A DNA stretch of 64,000 nucleotides from Halobaculum magnesiiphilum (lineage in GTDB: Archaea > Halobacteriota > Halobacteria > Halobacteriales > Haloferacaceae): assembly GCF_019823105.1 (NCBI RefSeq), contig NZ_CP081958.1:1240001-1304000 (forward strand), given 5' to 3'. The translations under genes were made by a program, and so were the position numbers. Below, one piece after another: positions 8,732 to 17,135 of this stretch (within the stretch, counting starts at the first letter, position 1; the number at the start of each line of letters is the position of its first letter). Below the pieces are notes generated by a model, which had not been told where the DNA came from, ran no database searches, and saw only the letters and a list, made by a program, of their open reading frames with translations.

Positions 8732-8785
8732 TCGACACGCCTCCCGAAACGACCCTTCGCCCGGTTTCGTTGTTCGCTTCGCCGT

Positions 8786-8817
8786 TTCCTTCCTTCCTTC
8801 CGTCCGTCCGTCCTTCC
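8786..8817. repeat. tetranucleotide repeat (KTCC)8
   Basis: Eight tandem four-base units: TTCC four times, GTCC three times, TTCC once. It lies in the untranslated stretch after coxB. A simple-sequence tract like this may vary in length by slippage. Confidence 0.85.
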
Positions 8818-8919
8818 GGCACCCCATCCGTTGACGCCCGCCGCGGGTTCGACGCCGCCGGTCGCGCCGCCGGTCGCGCCGCCCCCGCGTTCAAGTCGCC
8901 GGTGACCGTACGGTCGGGC

Positions 8920-9066
8920 ATGCGCGACGAGGCGGAGATCAGAGAGCAGTACGAGTATCTCGCCGAGCAGTTGGACTCCGAGGAGATGCGCCACGAGGGC
9001 GTCAGGGAGCTGTTCACCCACTACAAACGCGCGCTCGGGTGGGTGCTCGAGGAGGAGCACATGTGA
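8920..9066 (+). CDS. small acidic haloarchaeal protein
   Basis: A 48-residue, highly charged helical protein, not assigned to a family by me. Its sequence is dominated by Glu and aromatic residues (REQYEYLAEQL, FTHYKRALGWVLEEEH), typical of short conserved haloarchaeal proteins. The ATG at 8920 is chosen because the longer upstream reading is low-complexity and runs through the tetranucleotide repeat. It lies 188 bp after coxB on the same strand. Confidence 0.6.
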   Translation: MRDEAEIREQYEYLAEQLDSEEMRHEGVRELFTHYKRALGWVLEEEHM

Positions 9067-9116
9067 GGGATCGATCCGCCCGGTAGTTTTATCGCCGTAC
9101 CGGCGGTATTGATCGG

Positions 9117-9146
9117 TGACGCTTCGTCTGGAGGGCCGAAGCGTCA
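9117..9146. other. perfect 10-bp inverted repeat (hairpin)
   Basis: Arms TGACGCTTCG (9117-9126) and CGAAGCGTCA (9137-9146) with a 10-base loop. A TATA-like TTTTAT at about 9087-9092 lies 28 bp before the hairpin. It could be the 5' end of a small RNA, a terminator for the preceding small gene, or an operator. Nothing in the sequence decides between these. Confidence 0.45.
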
Positions 9147-9270
9147 GCGGGGACCGATCCGGGCGGCGCGCCGCGGGTGTTTCCGCGGCGCGCCCCCGTT
9201 CGTTCTCGGAGCCCGCGGGACAACGCCGCGAGCCGTCGCCGTATCCGTCGGCCGATGACCGGGACCGGCC

Positions 9271-9552
9271 TCACTCGACGGAGAACCCCGAGTCGGCGGC
9301 GTCCCCGTCGGCGCCCTCGTCCCACTCGATCTCGAACTCGACGCTCAGCTCGTCCGGCCCCGACCCGGTCTCCCGTTCGGCTTTCACCTCGAACGTCGCG
9401 GTCGCGGGCACCACCATCGTGACCGACTCGCCGCCGCCGGCCAGCGTAAGCTCCCCGTCGGCGTCGAGCTTCCCGGCGACCTCGCGGAGGTGGGCGGCGA
9501 TCTCGCTGCGGTCCTGACGAGTCTCGGATTTGAACAGCACTTCTTCGGGCAT
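9271..9552 (-). CDS. amphi-Trp domain-containing protein
   Basis: A 93-residue acidic protein with the amphi-Trp arrangement: EEVLFKSE at the start, SEIAAHLREVAGKLDADGELTLAGGGESVTMVVP in pieces across 17-50, and a strand-rich second half ending EFEIEWDE. The family is named for an amphipathic pattern with conserved Trp and is of unknown function. The ATG at 9552 matches the usual start; the reading extending further upstream is not conserved-looking. The gene is monocistronic. Confidence 0.82.
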   Translation of the reverse strand: MPEEVLFKSETRQDRSEIAAHLREVAGKLDADGELTLAGGGESVTMVVPATATFEVKAERETGSGPDELSVEFEIEWDEGADGDAADSGFSVE

Positions 9553-9868
9553 GTCACGGTACTCGTCGGGAGCGGTGAAAAACCAGTCGACCGGGGGGTT
9601 CGCGTGGAGTGGACGCTCCGCGACGACGCGATCCAGCGACGGCGGCCGAGCGGTGGCGAGGCGGTGTGGATTCGCCCGGATCTCCGGGGGTGGTCCCGGA
9701 CACCATCCCGTCTTCGATCGCTGATAGAAGCAATGACGTATCCGTTCATCTACACTACCGCGGGGTCGCCCGAATGTGGAAGCGTCCCGCCTCACGAGCG
9801 GACACGACGGTTCCGGTCGTCGGCACGTTTATTTCGGTCCGACAATAACAGTTTCCCGGACATTACCG
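9553..9868. other. 316-bp gene-free divergent region
   Basis: Holds a weak minus-strand T-rich box near 9577-9583 for the amphi-Trp gene and the plus-strand TATA box of the PadR regulator at 9828-9833. No ORF here looks coding, and I see no other clear element. Confidence 0.6.
9828..9833 (+). promoter_or_regulatory. TATA box for the PadR-family gene
   Basis: TTTATT centred about 38 bp before the ATG at 9869, implying a leader of roughly 10-12 nt. Confidence 0.5.
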
Positions 9869-10147
9869 ATGTACGACCTGACCGGGTTCCAGCGTGACCT
9901 GTTGTACGTGATCGCTGGGCAAGAGGAGCCGCACGGGCTGGCGATCAAAGCGGAGCTCGAGGACTACTACGAGAAGGAGATCCACCACGGGCGCCTGTAC
10001 CCGAACCTCGACACGCTCGTCGAGAAGGGACTCGTCGAGAAGGGCCAACGCGACCAACGAACCAACTTCTACACGCTCACGCGACGCGGGCGCCGGGAGA
10101 TCGAGGCCCGCCGCGAGTGGGAGGGGCGCTACGTCGACCTCGAGTGA
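9869..10147 (+). CDS. PadR-family winged-helix regulator (RosR-like)
   Basis: A 92-residue winged-helix DNA-binding protein of the PadR family. The recognition region is PHGLAIKAELEDYY, then HHGRLYPNLDTLVEKGLVEKG and the wing NFYTLTRRGRREIEAR. It has no large C-terminal effector domain. The sequence closely recalls RosR, the PadR-like regulator of the oxidative-stress response in Halobacterium and Haloferax; that identity is from memory of the family and not proven here. The ATG at 9869 gives the compact family length. Confidence 0.85.
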   Translation: MYDLTGFQRDLLYVIAGQEEPHGLAIKAELEDYYEKEIHHGRLYPNLDTLVEKGLVEKGQRDQRTNFYTLTRRGRREIEARREWEGRYVDLE

Positions 10148-10253
10148 GGGCCGGCCCGGTCGCTCCTCGTCGAGCTCCCCGGTCGGGGTTCCCTTCGTCG
10201 AGTCTCCTGCCGGATTCTCCTCGCACGCTCTCTCCTCCCCGGCCGAAGCCGAG

Positions 10254-11483
10254 TCACTCCTCGTCGGACCCCTCCGCCGGCGGCTGTCGGTCCCGAGACG
10301 GAGCCTCCTCGGTTCCCCCGCCGTCCTCGACGGCGGCCGGGTCCGACTTCGTGGGAACGACTGACGGCCCCTCTGCGGTGAGGTGTGTGGGATCGACCGC
10401 GTACGGCCGGAGCGGCTCCCCGGCGAGCAGCTCCGGGAGGACGATCCGGACGAAGTGCACGACCAACACGAGGAGGATCGGCATGAGGAAGATCCCGTAC
10501 CACCCGAACAGCAGCGGCCCGAGCGTGTACGCGAGCATCACCGCCCCGACGTGCAGCGAGCGCCCGGAGACGTACGGCCGCAACACGAGGTCGGGGATCG
10601 TGTCGACGACGACCAGCGACGCGAGCGCGAACACGCCCACGAACGCCAGCCCTCCGGTGACGTCGTTCGCCACCGCTCGAACCGCCATGAACGCCGTGAC
10701 CGGAACGTACACGAGCTTCATCCCGACGATCGGGATCAGGCTCGCGACGCCCGCGATCAGTCCGACCAGCGCGGCCGCCGGGATGGCGCCGCCCTCGGGA
10801 GCGAACACGTTGAGCACCGAGTAGACGATCACGCCGATCGTGCCGGTGACGATCGCGTTGAGGATGTTCCCGAAGAAGATCGACTTCAGGTCGCGGTCGA
10901 CCGCGAGCCCGTAGGCGTCGACGATCCCCGCCTGATCGGTGAATCGGACGAGATACCGGCCGAGCCGTCCGCCGTCGCGAAGCAGATAGAACGCGATCGC
11001 GAGCATGACGAACAGGTGGACCGCGCCGGTCCCGACGAACGCGACGGTGTCGGCCGCCTGCGCCAGCGAGTTCAGCGCTCCGCCGATCGTCTCGAGCGTG
11101 ACGTACTGCTGCCAGTCGATCGCCGCGACCTGCGACGGGTCGGTCAGCATGTCGAGGGTGTCCTGCGTGAACGGGAGCTGTTCGAGGTAGCCGTTCCCGG
11201 CGATGTCGAGCTCCCGGATCTGGTTGGCGACGATCAGCAGCGCATAGCCCGCGAGCAGCAGTGCCGGCAGCACCATCGCGAAGATGGCGACCGCGGCGGC
11301 GACGCTCGGCTGCGGGATCCGCTTGCGGATCCGGTTGTAGACGGGGCGCGTCGCGTAGTAGATGAACACCCCGAACACGAACGTCCCGACGAACGAGTAC
11401 ACCACGAACGTGAGCGCCGCTCCCAGCACCGCGCCGATGCCCCACCACGCCGTCCGCGACCAGTCGACATCGGAGAGCGCCAT
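10254..11483 (-). CDS. AI-2E family transporter
   Basis: A 409-residue polytopic protein of the AI-2E/PerM/TqsA family with seven or eight helices. Family features are the N-terminal pair of helices with the YYATRPVYNRIRKRI loop, a soluble domain about 90-150, and the core GVASLIPIVGMKLVYVP followed by GPLLFGWYGIFLMPILLVL. Members export small molecules or act as Na+/H+ antiporters; in archaea the substrate is unknown. About 60 acidic, Pro/Ser-rich residues at the C-terminus are probably disordered. The ATG at 11483 is chosen because homology begins with the first helix shortly after it. Confidence 0.88.
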   Translation of the reverse strand: MALSDVDWSRTAWWGIGAVLGAALTFVVYSFVGTFVFGVFIYYATRPVYNRIRKRIPQPSVAAAVAIFAMVLPALLLAGYALLIVANQIRELDIAGNGYLEQLPFTQDTLDMLTDPSQVAAIDWQQYVTLETIGGALNSLAQAADTVAFVGTGAVHLFVMLAIAFYLLRDGGRLGRYLVRFTDQAGIVDAYGLAVDRDLKSIFFGNILNAIVTGTIGVIVYSVLNVFAPEGGAIPAAALVGLIAGVASLIPIVGMKLVYVPVTAFMAVRAVANDVTGGLAFVGVFALASLVVVDTIPDLVLRPYVSGRSLHVGAVMLAYTLGPLLFGWYGIFLMPILLVLVVHFVRIVLPELLAGEPLRPYAVDPTHLTAEGPSVVPTKSDPAAVEDGGGTEEAPSRDRQPPAEGSDEE

Positions 11484-11572
11484 ACCCTGTCCCCTCCGTC
11501 CGCCGACAAAAGCGTGTCGCGGGAGCGCACGTCTCGGGAGCGGCGGGCGCTCGCGGCCGGTCCGCCCGAAGA

Positions 11573-11580
11573 AGTATATA
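11573..11580 (+). promoter_or_regulatory. TATA box for the MgtC/DUF4010 gene
   Basis: AGTATATA centred about 28 bp before the ATG at 11605; a strong haloarchaeal TATA element. Confidence 0.6.
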
Positions 11581-11604
11581 CCGCTATAGAGTAATATTGA
11601 GGCC

Positions 11605-12891
11605 ATGATCGCGACGGGTGCGGAGGGCGTCGTCGGGGACCCGCTGTCGCTGCCGGTCGTCCGGCTGGCGCTGGCGGCGGCGCTGGGACTGTTCCTGGGG
11701 CTGGAGCGCGAGTGGTCCGAGAAGTCCGCGGGGATCCGGACGTTCTCGCTGACGAGCCTCGTCGCCGCGGTGTTCACGCACCTGGCGATCGAGACCGCCG
11801 TCGGCGGCGCGCTGCTGGCGGTCGGCGGGATCCTCGTCATCGTGCAGGGGGTGTTGCTGGCGGTCAGCGGGCTTCGGACCGGCGCCGACGGGTCGCTGTC
11901 GCTCACGACGTCGGTCTCGTTGCTGGCGGCGTACGGCGTCGGGGCACTCGTCGCCGTCGGCGCCGTCGTGGAGGGCGTAACGGTCGCGGTGGTGTCGGCC
12001 GCGCTGCTGGTGTTGAAGCGGGAGCTGCACTCGTTCGCGGGCGACCTCTCGCGTACGGAGCTGCGCTCGATGACCGAGTTCGCCGTCCTCGCGTTCGTCG
12101 TCTACCCGGTGTTGCCGGCGGGCGAGCGGGTCGTGCTCGGCGTCCCGCTGGAGCCGCGGGTCGCGTGGCTCATGGTCGTCACCGTCGCGGGCATCGGGAT
12201 GGTGAACTACGCGCTGGTGCGCACCTACGGCGGCCGCGGCATCGCCGTAACCGGGTTTCTGGGCGGGCTCGCCTCCTCGACGGCCGTCGTCGGGACGATG
12301 CTCGATCACGCGACCGACCGGGCGGAGTCGGTGTCGTACGCCGTCGCCGGTGTGCTGTTGGCGGACGCGGCGATGGCGCTGCGCAACCTCGCGATCGCCG
12401 TCGCGTTCACTGTCGGCGGCGACGCGCCCGTCCTGCTGGGCGTCGCGGCACCGCTGGGCGCGCTCGCGCTCGGGGCCGTCGCGGTGGCGGCGGCGACGGC
12501 CGACTGGCGTACCCGGGTCGACCTCGCCATCGAGTCGCCGTTCTCGCTCCGCAACGCGCTGGCGTTCGGCGCGGCGTTCCTCGTCATCCTCGCCGCCAGC
12601 AGCCTCGCGCAGGCCCGCTTCGGCACCGCCGGGCTGTACGCGTCGGCGGCCGTCTCGGGGCTGGTCTCCTCGGCCGGGGCGACCACCTCGGCGGTGCTGT
12701 TGTACCGCGGGGGGACCGTCGGCGCCGAGGCCGCGAGCGTCGCCGTCCTGCTCGCGACCGTCTCCAGCGTCGCGGTGAAGGCGGCGCTGGCGTTCGCCGG
12801 GCCGCGGGCGTTCGTGCGCCGCGTGGCCGCCTACAGCCTCGTGATCGTCGCCGGGGCCGCGGTCGTCGCGCTCGCGGCGACGATGGCGTGA
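11605..12891 (+). CDS. MgtC/SapB-DUF4010 membrane protein
   Basis: A 428-residue protein with about twelve hydrophobic helices. The N-terminal third is an MgtC/SapB-type domain (LGLFLGLEREWSEKSAGIRTF near 30-50). The remainder is DUF4010, with GGLASSTAVVGTML near the middle and a second GLVSSAGATTSAVL repeat near the end. The two related Gly-Ser segments suggest an internal duplication. Members are proposed transporters of unknown substrate; MgtC itself is tied to magnesium stress. The gene is monocistronic, with its own TATA box. Confidence 0.87.
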   Translation: MIATGAEGVVGDPLSLPVVRLALAAALGLFLGLEREWSEKSAGIRTFSLTSLVAAVFTHLAIETAVGGALLAVGGILVIVQGVLLAVSGLRTGADGSLSLTTSVSLLAAYGVGALVAVGAVVEGVTVAVVSAALLVLKRELHSFAGDLSRTELRSMTEFAVLAFVVYPVLPAGERVVLGVPLEPRVAWLMVVTVAGIGMVNYALVRTYGGRGIAVTGFLGGLASSTAVVGTMLDHATDRAESVSYAVAGVLLADAAMALRNLAIAVAFTVGGDAPVLLGVAAPLGALALGAVAVAAATADWRTRVDLAIESPFSLRNALAFGAAFLVILAASSLAQARFGTAGLYASAAVSGLVSSAGATTSAVLLYRGGTVGAEAASVAVLLATVSSVAVKAALAFAGPRAFVRRVAAYSLVIVAGAAVVALAATMA

Positions 12892-13006
12892 ACGACTCGC
12901 TGCCGCGCGTGCGACCGGCGACAGCGCGTGCCGCCCACGACCGCCCGGCATTGGATTTGCCACAAGATCTCCGTCCAGATCCGGACCAGTATCAAGTGAA
13001 CCACTG

Positions 13007-13012
13007 TTTTAT
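13007..13012 (+). promoter_or_regulatory. TATA box for the aminotransferase gene
   Basis: TTTTAT centred 27 bp before the ATG at 13037; fits a leaderless transcript. Confidence 0.6.
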
Positions 13013-13036
13013 CATCTACCGTCCGCATCCACCGGC

Positions 13037-14386
13037 ATGGACCGAGACACGGCCGAGGTGAGCGTCACCGAGATGCCTGGCGCTCGCGCCCGCGAGTGGG
13101 CCGCCTACCACCGGGACGTCGCCGCGACGACGACGTACGTGTACGACTTCGTGTGGGACATCACCGCCGAGGCCGAGGGCCCGTTATGCACAGACGTGGA
13201 CGGCAACGTCCTGCTGGATTTTACCTCCCACGTCGCCGCCGCGCCCCTCGGCTACAACAACCCGAAGATCACGGACCGGATGGCAGAGTTCGACATGGTC
13301 GACCCGACGAAGATCGCCGGACAGGACTTCTACGTCTCCGACGGCGCCGACCCCGGCGAGTCGGCGCTCCCCGGCCCCGCGGACCTGATGCACGAGCTCG
13401 TCGACCGCACGGACCACTACGGGCTCGACACCGTCTTCCTCTCGAACTCCGGCGCCGAGGCCGTCGAGAACGCGATCAAGATCTGCTACGACGCCTCCGG
13501 CGGCGGAAAGTACGGCGTCACCTTCGACGGCGCGTTCCACGGCCGGACGCTCGGTGCGCTCTCGCTCAACCGCTCGAAATCGGTGTACCGCCGGGACTTC
13601 CCCGAGGTTTCCGGGATCCACGACGTGCCCTTCTGTGACGACCGCGCGTGTTCGCCCGAGACGTGTTCGTGTGGCTTCTTCGTCGACGAGGGGGACACGT
13701 CGCTGCTGCGGGAGAAACTCGACCCGAAGACGGGGCACGTCGACCCCGAGGAGACTTCCTACATCATCATGGAGCCGATCCAGGGCGAGGGCGGCTACCG
13801 CTTCCCCTCCGAGCCGTTCATGGCGGAGGTCGCCGACCTCGCCGCCGAACACGACATCCCCCTCGTCGCCGACGAGATCCAGTCGGGGATGGGCCGCACC
13901 GGCGAGTTCTGGGGGGCGGACCACTACCCGATCGAGCCGGACGTGATCACCGGCGCGAAGGGGATGCGCGTCGGCGCCACGATCGCGAACGAGGACACCT
14001 TCCCCGAGGAGCGCGCGCGGCTCTCGTCGACGTGGGGCGCCGGCGACATCGTCGCCTCGGCACAGGGCGTGTTCACGCTGCGGGCCATCGACGAGTACGA
14101 CCTGCTCGACAACGCGGTCGTCCGCGGCGAGCAGTTCAAGGAGATCGTCCGCGACGCCGACCTCGACGGCGTGACCGACGTGCGCGGGAAGGGCCTGATG
14201 CTCGCCGTCGAGTTCGAGTCCCCGGACCTGCGCGACGACGTGCAGGAGGCGGCGCTGCGCCGGGGCCTGCTCACGCTCGCGTGCGGCTCGACGGTGATCC
14301 GGATCCTGCCGCCGCTGGACGTGACCGAACGGGAGATCGAGATGGGTGCGGACCTCCTGATCGATGCCGCCGGCGACGTGAACTGA
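13037..14386 (+). CDS. class III PLP-dependent aminotransferase
   Basis: A 449-residue fold-type I, class III transaminase. Motifs: SNSGAEAVENA at 136-146, FHGRT at 167-171, EPIQGEGG at 246-253, DEIQSGMGRTG at 279-289 with the pyridine-binding Asp279, and the Schiff-base Lys308 in TGAKGM. This is the GabT/ArgD/DavT type, moving an omega-amino group; the exact amine cannot be named from sequence. Residues 200-213 contain four cysteines (200, 205, 210, 212) that most class III enzymes lack, possibly a metal site. A TATA box lies 27 bp before the ATG. No pathway neighbours are present. Confidence 0.93.
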   Translation: MDRDTAEVSVTEMPGARAREWAAYHRDVAATTTYVYDFVWDITAEAEGPLCTDVDGNVLLDFTSHVAAAPLGYNNPKITDRMAEFDMVDPTKIAGQDFYVSDGADPGESALPGPADLMHELVDRTDHYGLDTVFLSNSGAEAVENAIKICYDASGGGKYGVTFDGAFHGRTLGALSLNRSKSVYRRDFPEVSGIHDVPFCDDRACSPETCSCGFFVDEGDTSLLREKLDPKTGHVDPEETSYIIMEPIQGEGGYRFPSEPFMAEVADLAAEHDIPLVADEIQSGMGRTGEFWGADHYPIEPDVITGAKGMRVGATIANEDTFPEERARLSSTWGAGDIVASAQGVFTLRAIDEYDLLDNAVVRGEQFKEIVRDADLDGVTDVRGKGLMLAVEFESPDLRDDVQEAALRRGLLTLACGSTVIRILPPLDVTEREIEMGADLLIDAAGDVN

Positions 14387-14490
14387 GACGGTCGAACCGT
14401 CCCGGCGCCCGCGCCGCCGCGTCTTTCTCGTCCGCCGCCGTTGCGTCCTCGCCCGCTCGCCGCCGTTCCGTCCGTCCCCTCCCGCCGTCG

Positions 14491-14826
14491 CTACTGCTGG
14501 TAGCGCCGCTCGTCGCTGCGTTCGGGGTAGCCGCCCGCGCCGCCGCCGGCGCCCCCGGCCATCTCGTCGTACGTCATCCCCGAGAGGTACTCGTCGTAGG
14601 TCACGTCGAACGCCTGCCGGAGGTGGAAGTCGAGGTCGCCGGTGTCGAGCGTCCGCCGGAACAGCGCGTGGATCCCCCGCCGGACGAGTTCGTCGCGGTC
14701 GGTGCCGAGCGCCGCCGCGAGCAGCGACAGCTCGTGTTTCGTCTCGCGGTCCAGTTCGACCCCGATCTCGTCGTCGAGGTCGCCGTACTCCGCGGTGATC
14801 GCGTCGTCGAGGTCGTCGAGGCTCAT
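14491..14826 (-). CDS. DUF5811 family haloarchaeal protein
   Basis: A 111-residue acidic protein. Residues 27-58 have the helical pattern of a ribbon-helix-helix or small helical bundle (TKHELSLLAAALGTDRDEL). A conserved second block follows (FHLRQAFDVTYDEYLSGMTYDEM), then a Gly-rich tail. It matches the DUF5811 type of unknown function. The ATG at 14826 is the first in a conserved-looking start (MSLDDLDDAI). Confidence 0.75.
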   Translation of the reverse strand: MSLDDLDDAITAEYGDLDDEIGVELDRETKHELSLLAAALGTDRDELVRRGIHALFRRTLDTGDLDFHLRQAFDVTYDEYLSGMTYDEMAGGAGGGAGGYPERSDERRYQQ

Positions 14827-14929
14827 GGTGGGTGGGTGTCGCGGCCGGCGGAAACCCGTTACGCTCCGGTTCGGTTCGCCCGGGTCGACCCGTCCGATTC
14901 GATCCGTCCGATCCGGGCCGACCGTCGGA

Positions 14930-15250
14930 TCACTCCGCGAGCGCGGCGCCGCAGTACTCGCACCCCGACCCGTCCGCGACGGCACGGGCGCCGCACTCGG
15001 GACAGTTCACCGTCGGGGGCGCCGGACCGTCCGCGTCGCCGTCGGCACCGTCGGTGTCGCCGTTGGCTCCGTCGGCGCCGTCCTCGCGTTCGTCGGCGGT
15101 GTAGGCGACCCCCATCCCGACCGCCGCGACGGCGGCGCCTGTCGCCAACCACACCAACGGCCCGGCAGCGAGGTAGAACGCGAGGACGCCCGGGAGGACG
15201 GCGACGGCCATTCCGGCCAGCAGCGAGGCGAGGACCAGGTCATGTCGCAT
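14930..15250 (-). CDS. membrane protein with C-terminal zinc ribbon
   Basis: A 106-residue protein with two membrane helices (about 8-28 and 31-50), an acidic Asp/Gly-rich linker, and a C-terminal CPEC...CEYC zinc ribbon near 81-100. It resembles haloarchaeal DUF7577-type proteins. The ribbon would face the cytosol. The start at 15250 is preferred over an ATG four codons upstream, though either is possible. It is divergent from mutY. Confidence 0.72.
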   Translation of the reverse strand: MRHDLVLASLLAGMAVAVLPGVLAFYLAAGPLVWLATGAAVAAVGMGVAYTADEREDGADGANGDTDGADGDADGPAPPTVNCPECGARAVADGSGCEYCGAALAE

Positions 15251-15367
15251 CGGCGGATGCACGCACGGATCGCCACAAAGGCGTTTCGGGGACCGACCGC
15301 GACCCCCTCCGCCGACCGACGCCCGGGACCGTCAGCGCTTTTCGCCCGGCGGTCCCCCGTTTCGGTA

Positions 15368-16282
15368 ATGAGCGCACACCTCCCCGACGACCGCGACCCG
15401 GTGCGGGAGGCGCTGATCGCGTGGTACGAGAACGACCACCGCGACTTCCCGTGGCGACGCACCGACGACCCCTACCGGATCCTCGTCTCGGAGGTGATGA
15501 GCCAGCAGACGCAACTCTCGCGGGTCGAGGAGGCGTATGCCGACTTCCTCGACCGGTGGCCCGCGGCCGAGGACCTCGCGGCCGCCGAGCGCGGCGAGGT
15601 GGTCTCCTTCTGGTCGAACCACTCGCTGGGCTACAACAACCGCGCCAAGTACCTCCACGAGGCGGCCACGCAGGTCCGGGACGAGTACGACGGGGAGTTC
15701 CCGACCGAGCCCGACGAGCTCCGGGAGCTGATGGGCGTCGGGCCCTACACCGCCAACGCGGTCGCGTCGTTCGCGTTCGACAACGGCGACGCGGTGGTCG
15801 ACACGAACGTGAAGCGGGTGCTCCACCGCGCGTTCGGCGTCCCCGACGACGACGCGGAGTTCGAGGGGGCCGCGTCCGCGCTGATGCCCGAGGGGGAATC
15901 GCGCGTCTGGAACAACGCGATCATGGAGCTGGGCGGCGTCGCCTGCGGACAGTCCCCGCGTTGTGACGAGGCGGGCTGCCCGTGGCGACGGTGGTGCCGC
16001 GCCTACGAGACGGGCGATTTCACCGCGCCGGACGTGCCCGAGCAGCCGAGCTTCGAGGGGAGCCGTCGGCAGTTCCGCGGGAAGATCGTACGCGCGCTCG
16101 GGAACCACGACGAGTTGACGCTCGGCGAACTCGGCCCGCGCATCCGGGTCGACTACAGCCCCGACGGCGACGGCGAGGGGAGCGAGGACTGGCTCCGTGG
16201 GCTCGTCGGCGACCTGGCCGAGGACGGGCTCGTCGAGGTCACCGACGACGAGGACGGGACGACCGTCCAACTGCGGCGATAG
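15368..16282 (+). CDS. mutY: A/G-specific adenine glycosylase
   Basis: A 304-residue HhH-GPD DNA glycosylase that removes adenine mispaired with guanine or 8-oxoguanine. The catalytic Glu42 is in SEVMSQQTQ, the helix-hairpin-helix is LMGVGPYTANAVASF at 121-135, and the conserved Asp145 is in VVDTNVKRVL. The iron-sulfur cysteines are 193, 199, 204 and 210, spaced C-x5-C-x4-C-x5-C rather than the usual x6-x2-x5. The NUDIX-like 8-oxoG recognition domain of bacterial MutY is absent, replaced by an ~80-residue acidic, winged-helix-like tail. The ATG at 15368 is the only reasonable start. Confidence 0.93.
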   Translation: MSAHLPDDRDPVREALIAWYENDHRDFPWRRTDDPYRILVSEVMSQQTQLSRVEEAYADFLDRWPAAEDLAAAERGEVVSFWSNHSLGYNNRAKYLHEAATQVRDEYDGEFPTEPDELRELMGVGPYTANAVASFAFDNGDAVVDTNVKRVLHRAFGVPDDDAEFEGAASALMPEGESRVWNNAIMELGGVACGQSPRCDEAGCPWRRWCRAYETGDFTAPDVPEQPSFEGSRRQFRGKIVRALGNHDELTLGELGPRIRVDYSPDGDGEGSEDWLRGLVGDLAEDGLVEVTDDEDGTTVQLRR

Positions 16283-16360
16283 CGTCCGTTCGGGGTCGGC
16301 GACCTCGCGGGCGCCCGGAACGTGCCACCGCGTGACCCGGGGCCCGTCGACCGTAATTCG

Positions 16361-16366
16361 TTTATT
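16361..16366 (+). promoter_or_regulatory. TATA box for the small zinc-finger gene
   Basis: TTTATT centred about 26 bp before the ATG at 16389. Confidence 0.6.
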
Positions 16367-16388
16367 CGAGGTGCCCCGCCGGGGTTGT

Positions 16389-16535
16389 ATGCCCACCTGC
16401 CAGAACTGCCAATCGTTCGTGACCGAACGGTACGTGAAAGTGTTCGAACCCGAGGGCGTCACCCAGCCGCGCGCGTGCCCCCACTGCGAGGACATGGTGC
16501 GCCGCGGGAAGACCGTCCGCGCGAAGAAGAACTGA
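16389..16535 (+). CDS. 48-residue zinc-finger micro-protein
   Basis: A basic 48-residue protein with two Cys-x2-Cys pairs, CQNC at 4-7 and CPHC near 30-33, spaced as a single zinc finger. It ends in a Lys/Arg-rich tail (RRGKTVRAKKN). Such CPxCG-type micro-proteins are frequent in haloarchaea, and several affect growth or biofilm, but the function of this one is unknown. The ATG at 16389 has a TATA box 26 bp upstream. It follows mutY by about 107 bp. Confidence 0.82.
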   Translation: MPTCQNCQSFVTERYVKVFEPEGVTQPRACPHCEDMVRRGKTVRAKKN

Positions 16536-16609
16536 CCGTTCGGGGAAGAGGCTCACGCTGCGGCCGCTTCTCTCGTCGTCGTTCTCCTCCGGCCGGTCGT
16601 TCCGTGTCC

Positions 16610-16951
16610 TTACGCGAGGAGCTCCCGTTCGTTCGGGTCGTACTCCACCACGCCGTGATCGTCCAGCAGCGGTAGGTGAACGTGGTGCAGCGAGATCACG
16701 GCGCGCTCGCGCGTCTCGTCGTCGGCCGGGTCGGCGTCCTCGCGGGCGACGACCGCCGCCGCGAGCGCCTCGAGGGGGATCGGCGCGGGTCGCGCGGACG
16801 CGATCGCCAGCACGTGTCGCCGCCGCTCGGACGCCAACACCCGGTGCCGGTCGTCCTCCGGAAGCGACGCCGTCGACGGGTACCGTCCGATCGGCTCCTC
16901 GAGACTCTCCGACTGGTCACTCGGGCCGCGGAGCACGTCGTCTGCGGGCAT
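16610..16951 (-). CDS. DUF7344-type winged-helix protein
   Basis: A 113-residue protein with the layout of haloarchaeal DUF7344 winged-helix proteins: LASERRRHVLAIAS (helix 1), a central acidic region, VISLHHVHLPLLDDHGVVEYD (recognition helix and wing). Probably a DNA-binding regulator, target unknown. A relative is encoded at 40550-40915. It is divergent from the large sensor-regulator gene 184 bp away. Confidence 0.78.
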   Translation of the reverse strand: MPADDVLRGPSDQSESLEEPIGRYPSTASLPEDDRHRVLASERRRHVLAIASARPAPIPLEALAAAVVAREDADPADDETRERAVISLHHVHLPLLDDHGVVEYDPNERELLA

Positions 16952-17135
16952 AGTCCGAGGGAGGGTCCCCCGGAGCGTAAGCGCCCGGGCAACACACGTC
17001 GGTCGTGGGCGAGCAGTTACCGGCCCGATAGTGTCCGTTTCGTACTCACGAGACGACGAGTACCCACGATTGGCTACCAGTTCACCGACCAGCGTGTTCC
17101 GCCGGCGGAACCTTGAGAGCCCTTCGGATCGAGGG

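Noticed and set aside
9116-9517. Plus-strand ORF beginning with GTG at a promoter-like distance from TTTTAT
   Set aside because: Ser/Pro/Arg-rich, antisense to the amphi-Trp gene over most of its length; more likely a shadow. The promoter and hairpin are kept as a small-RNA candidate.
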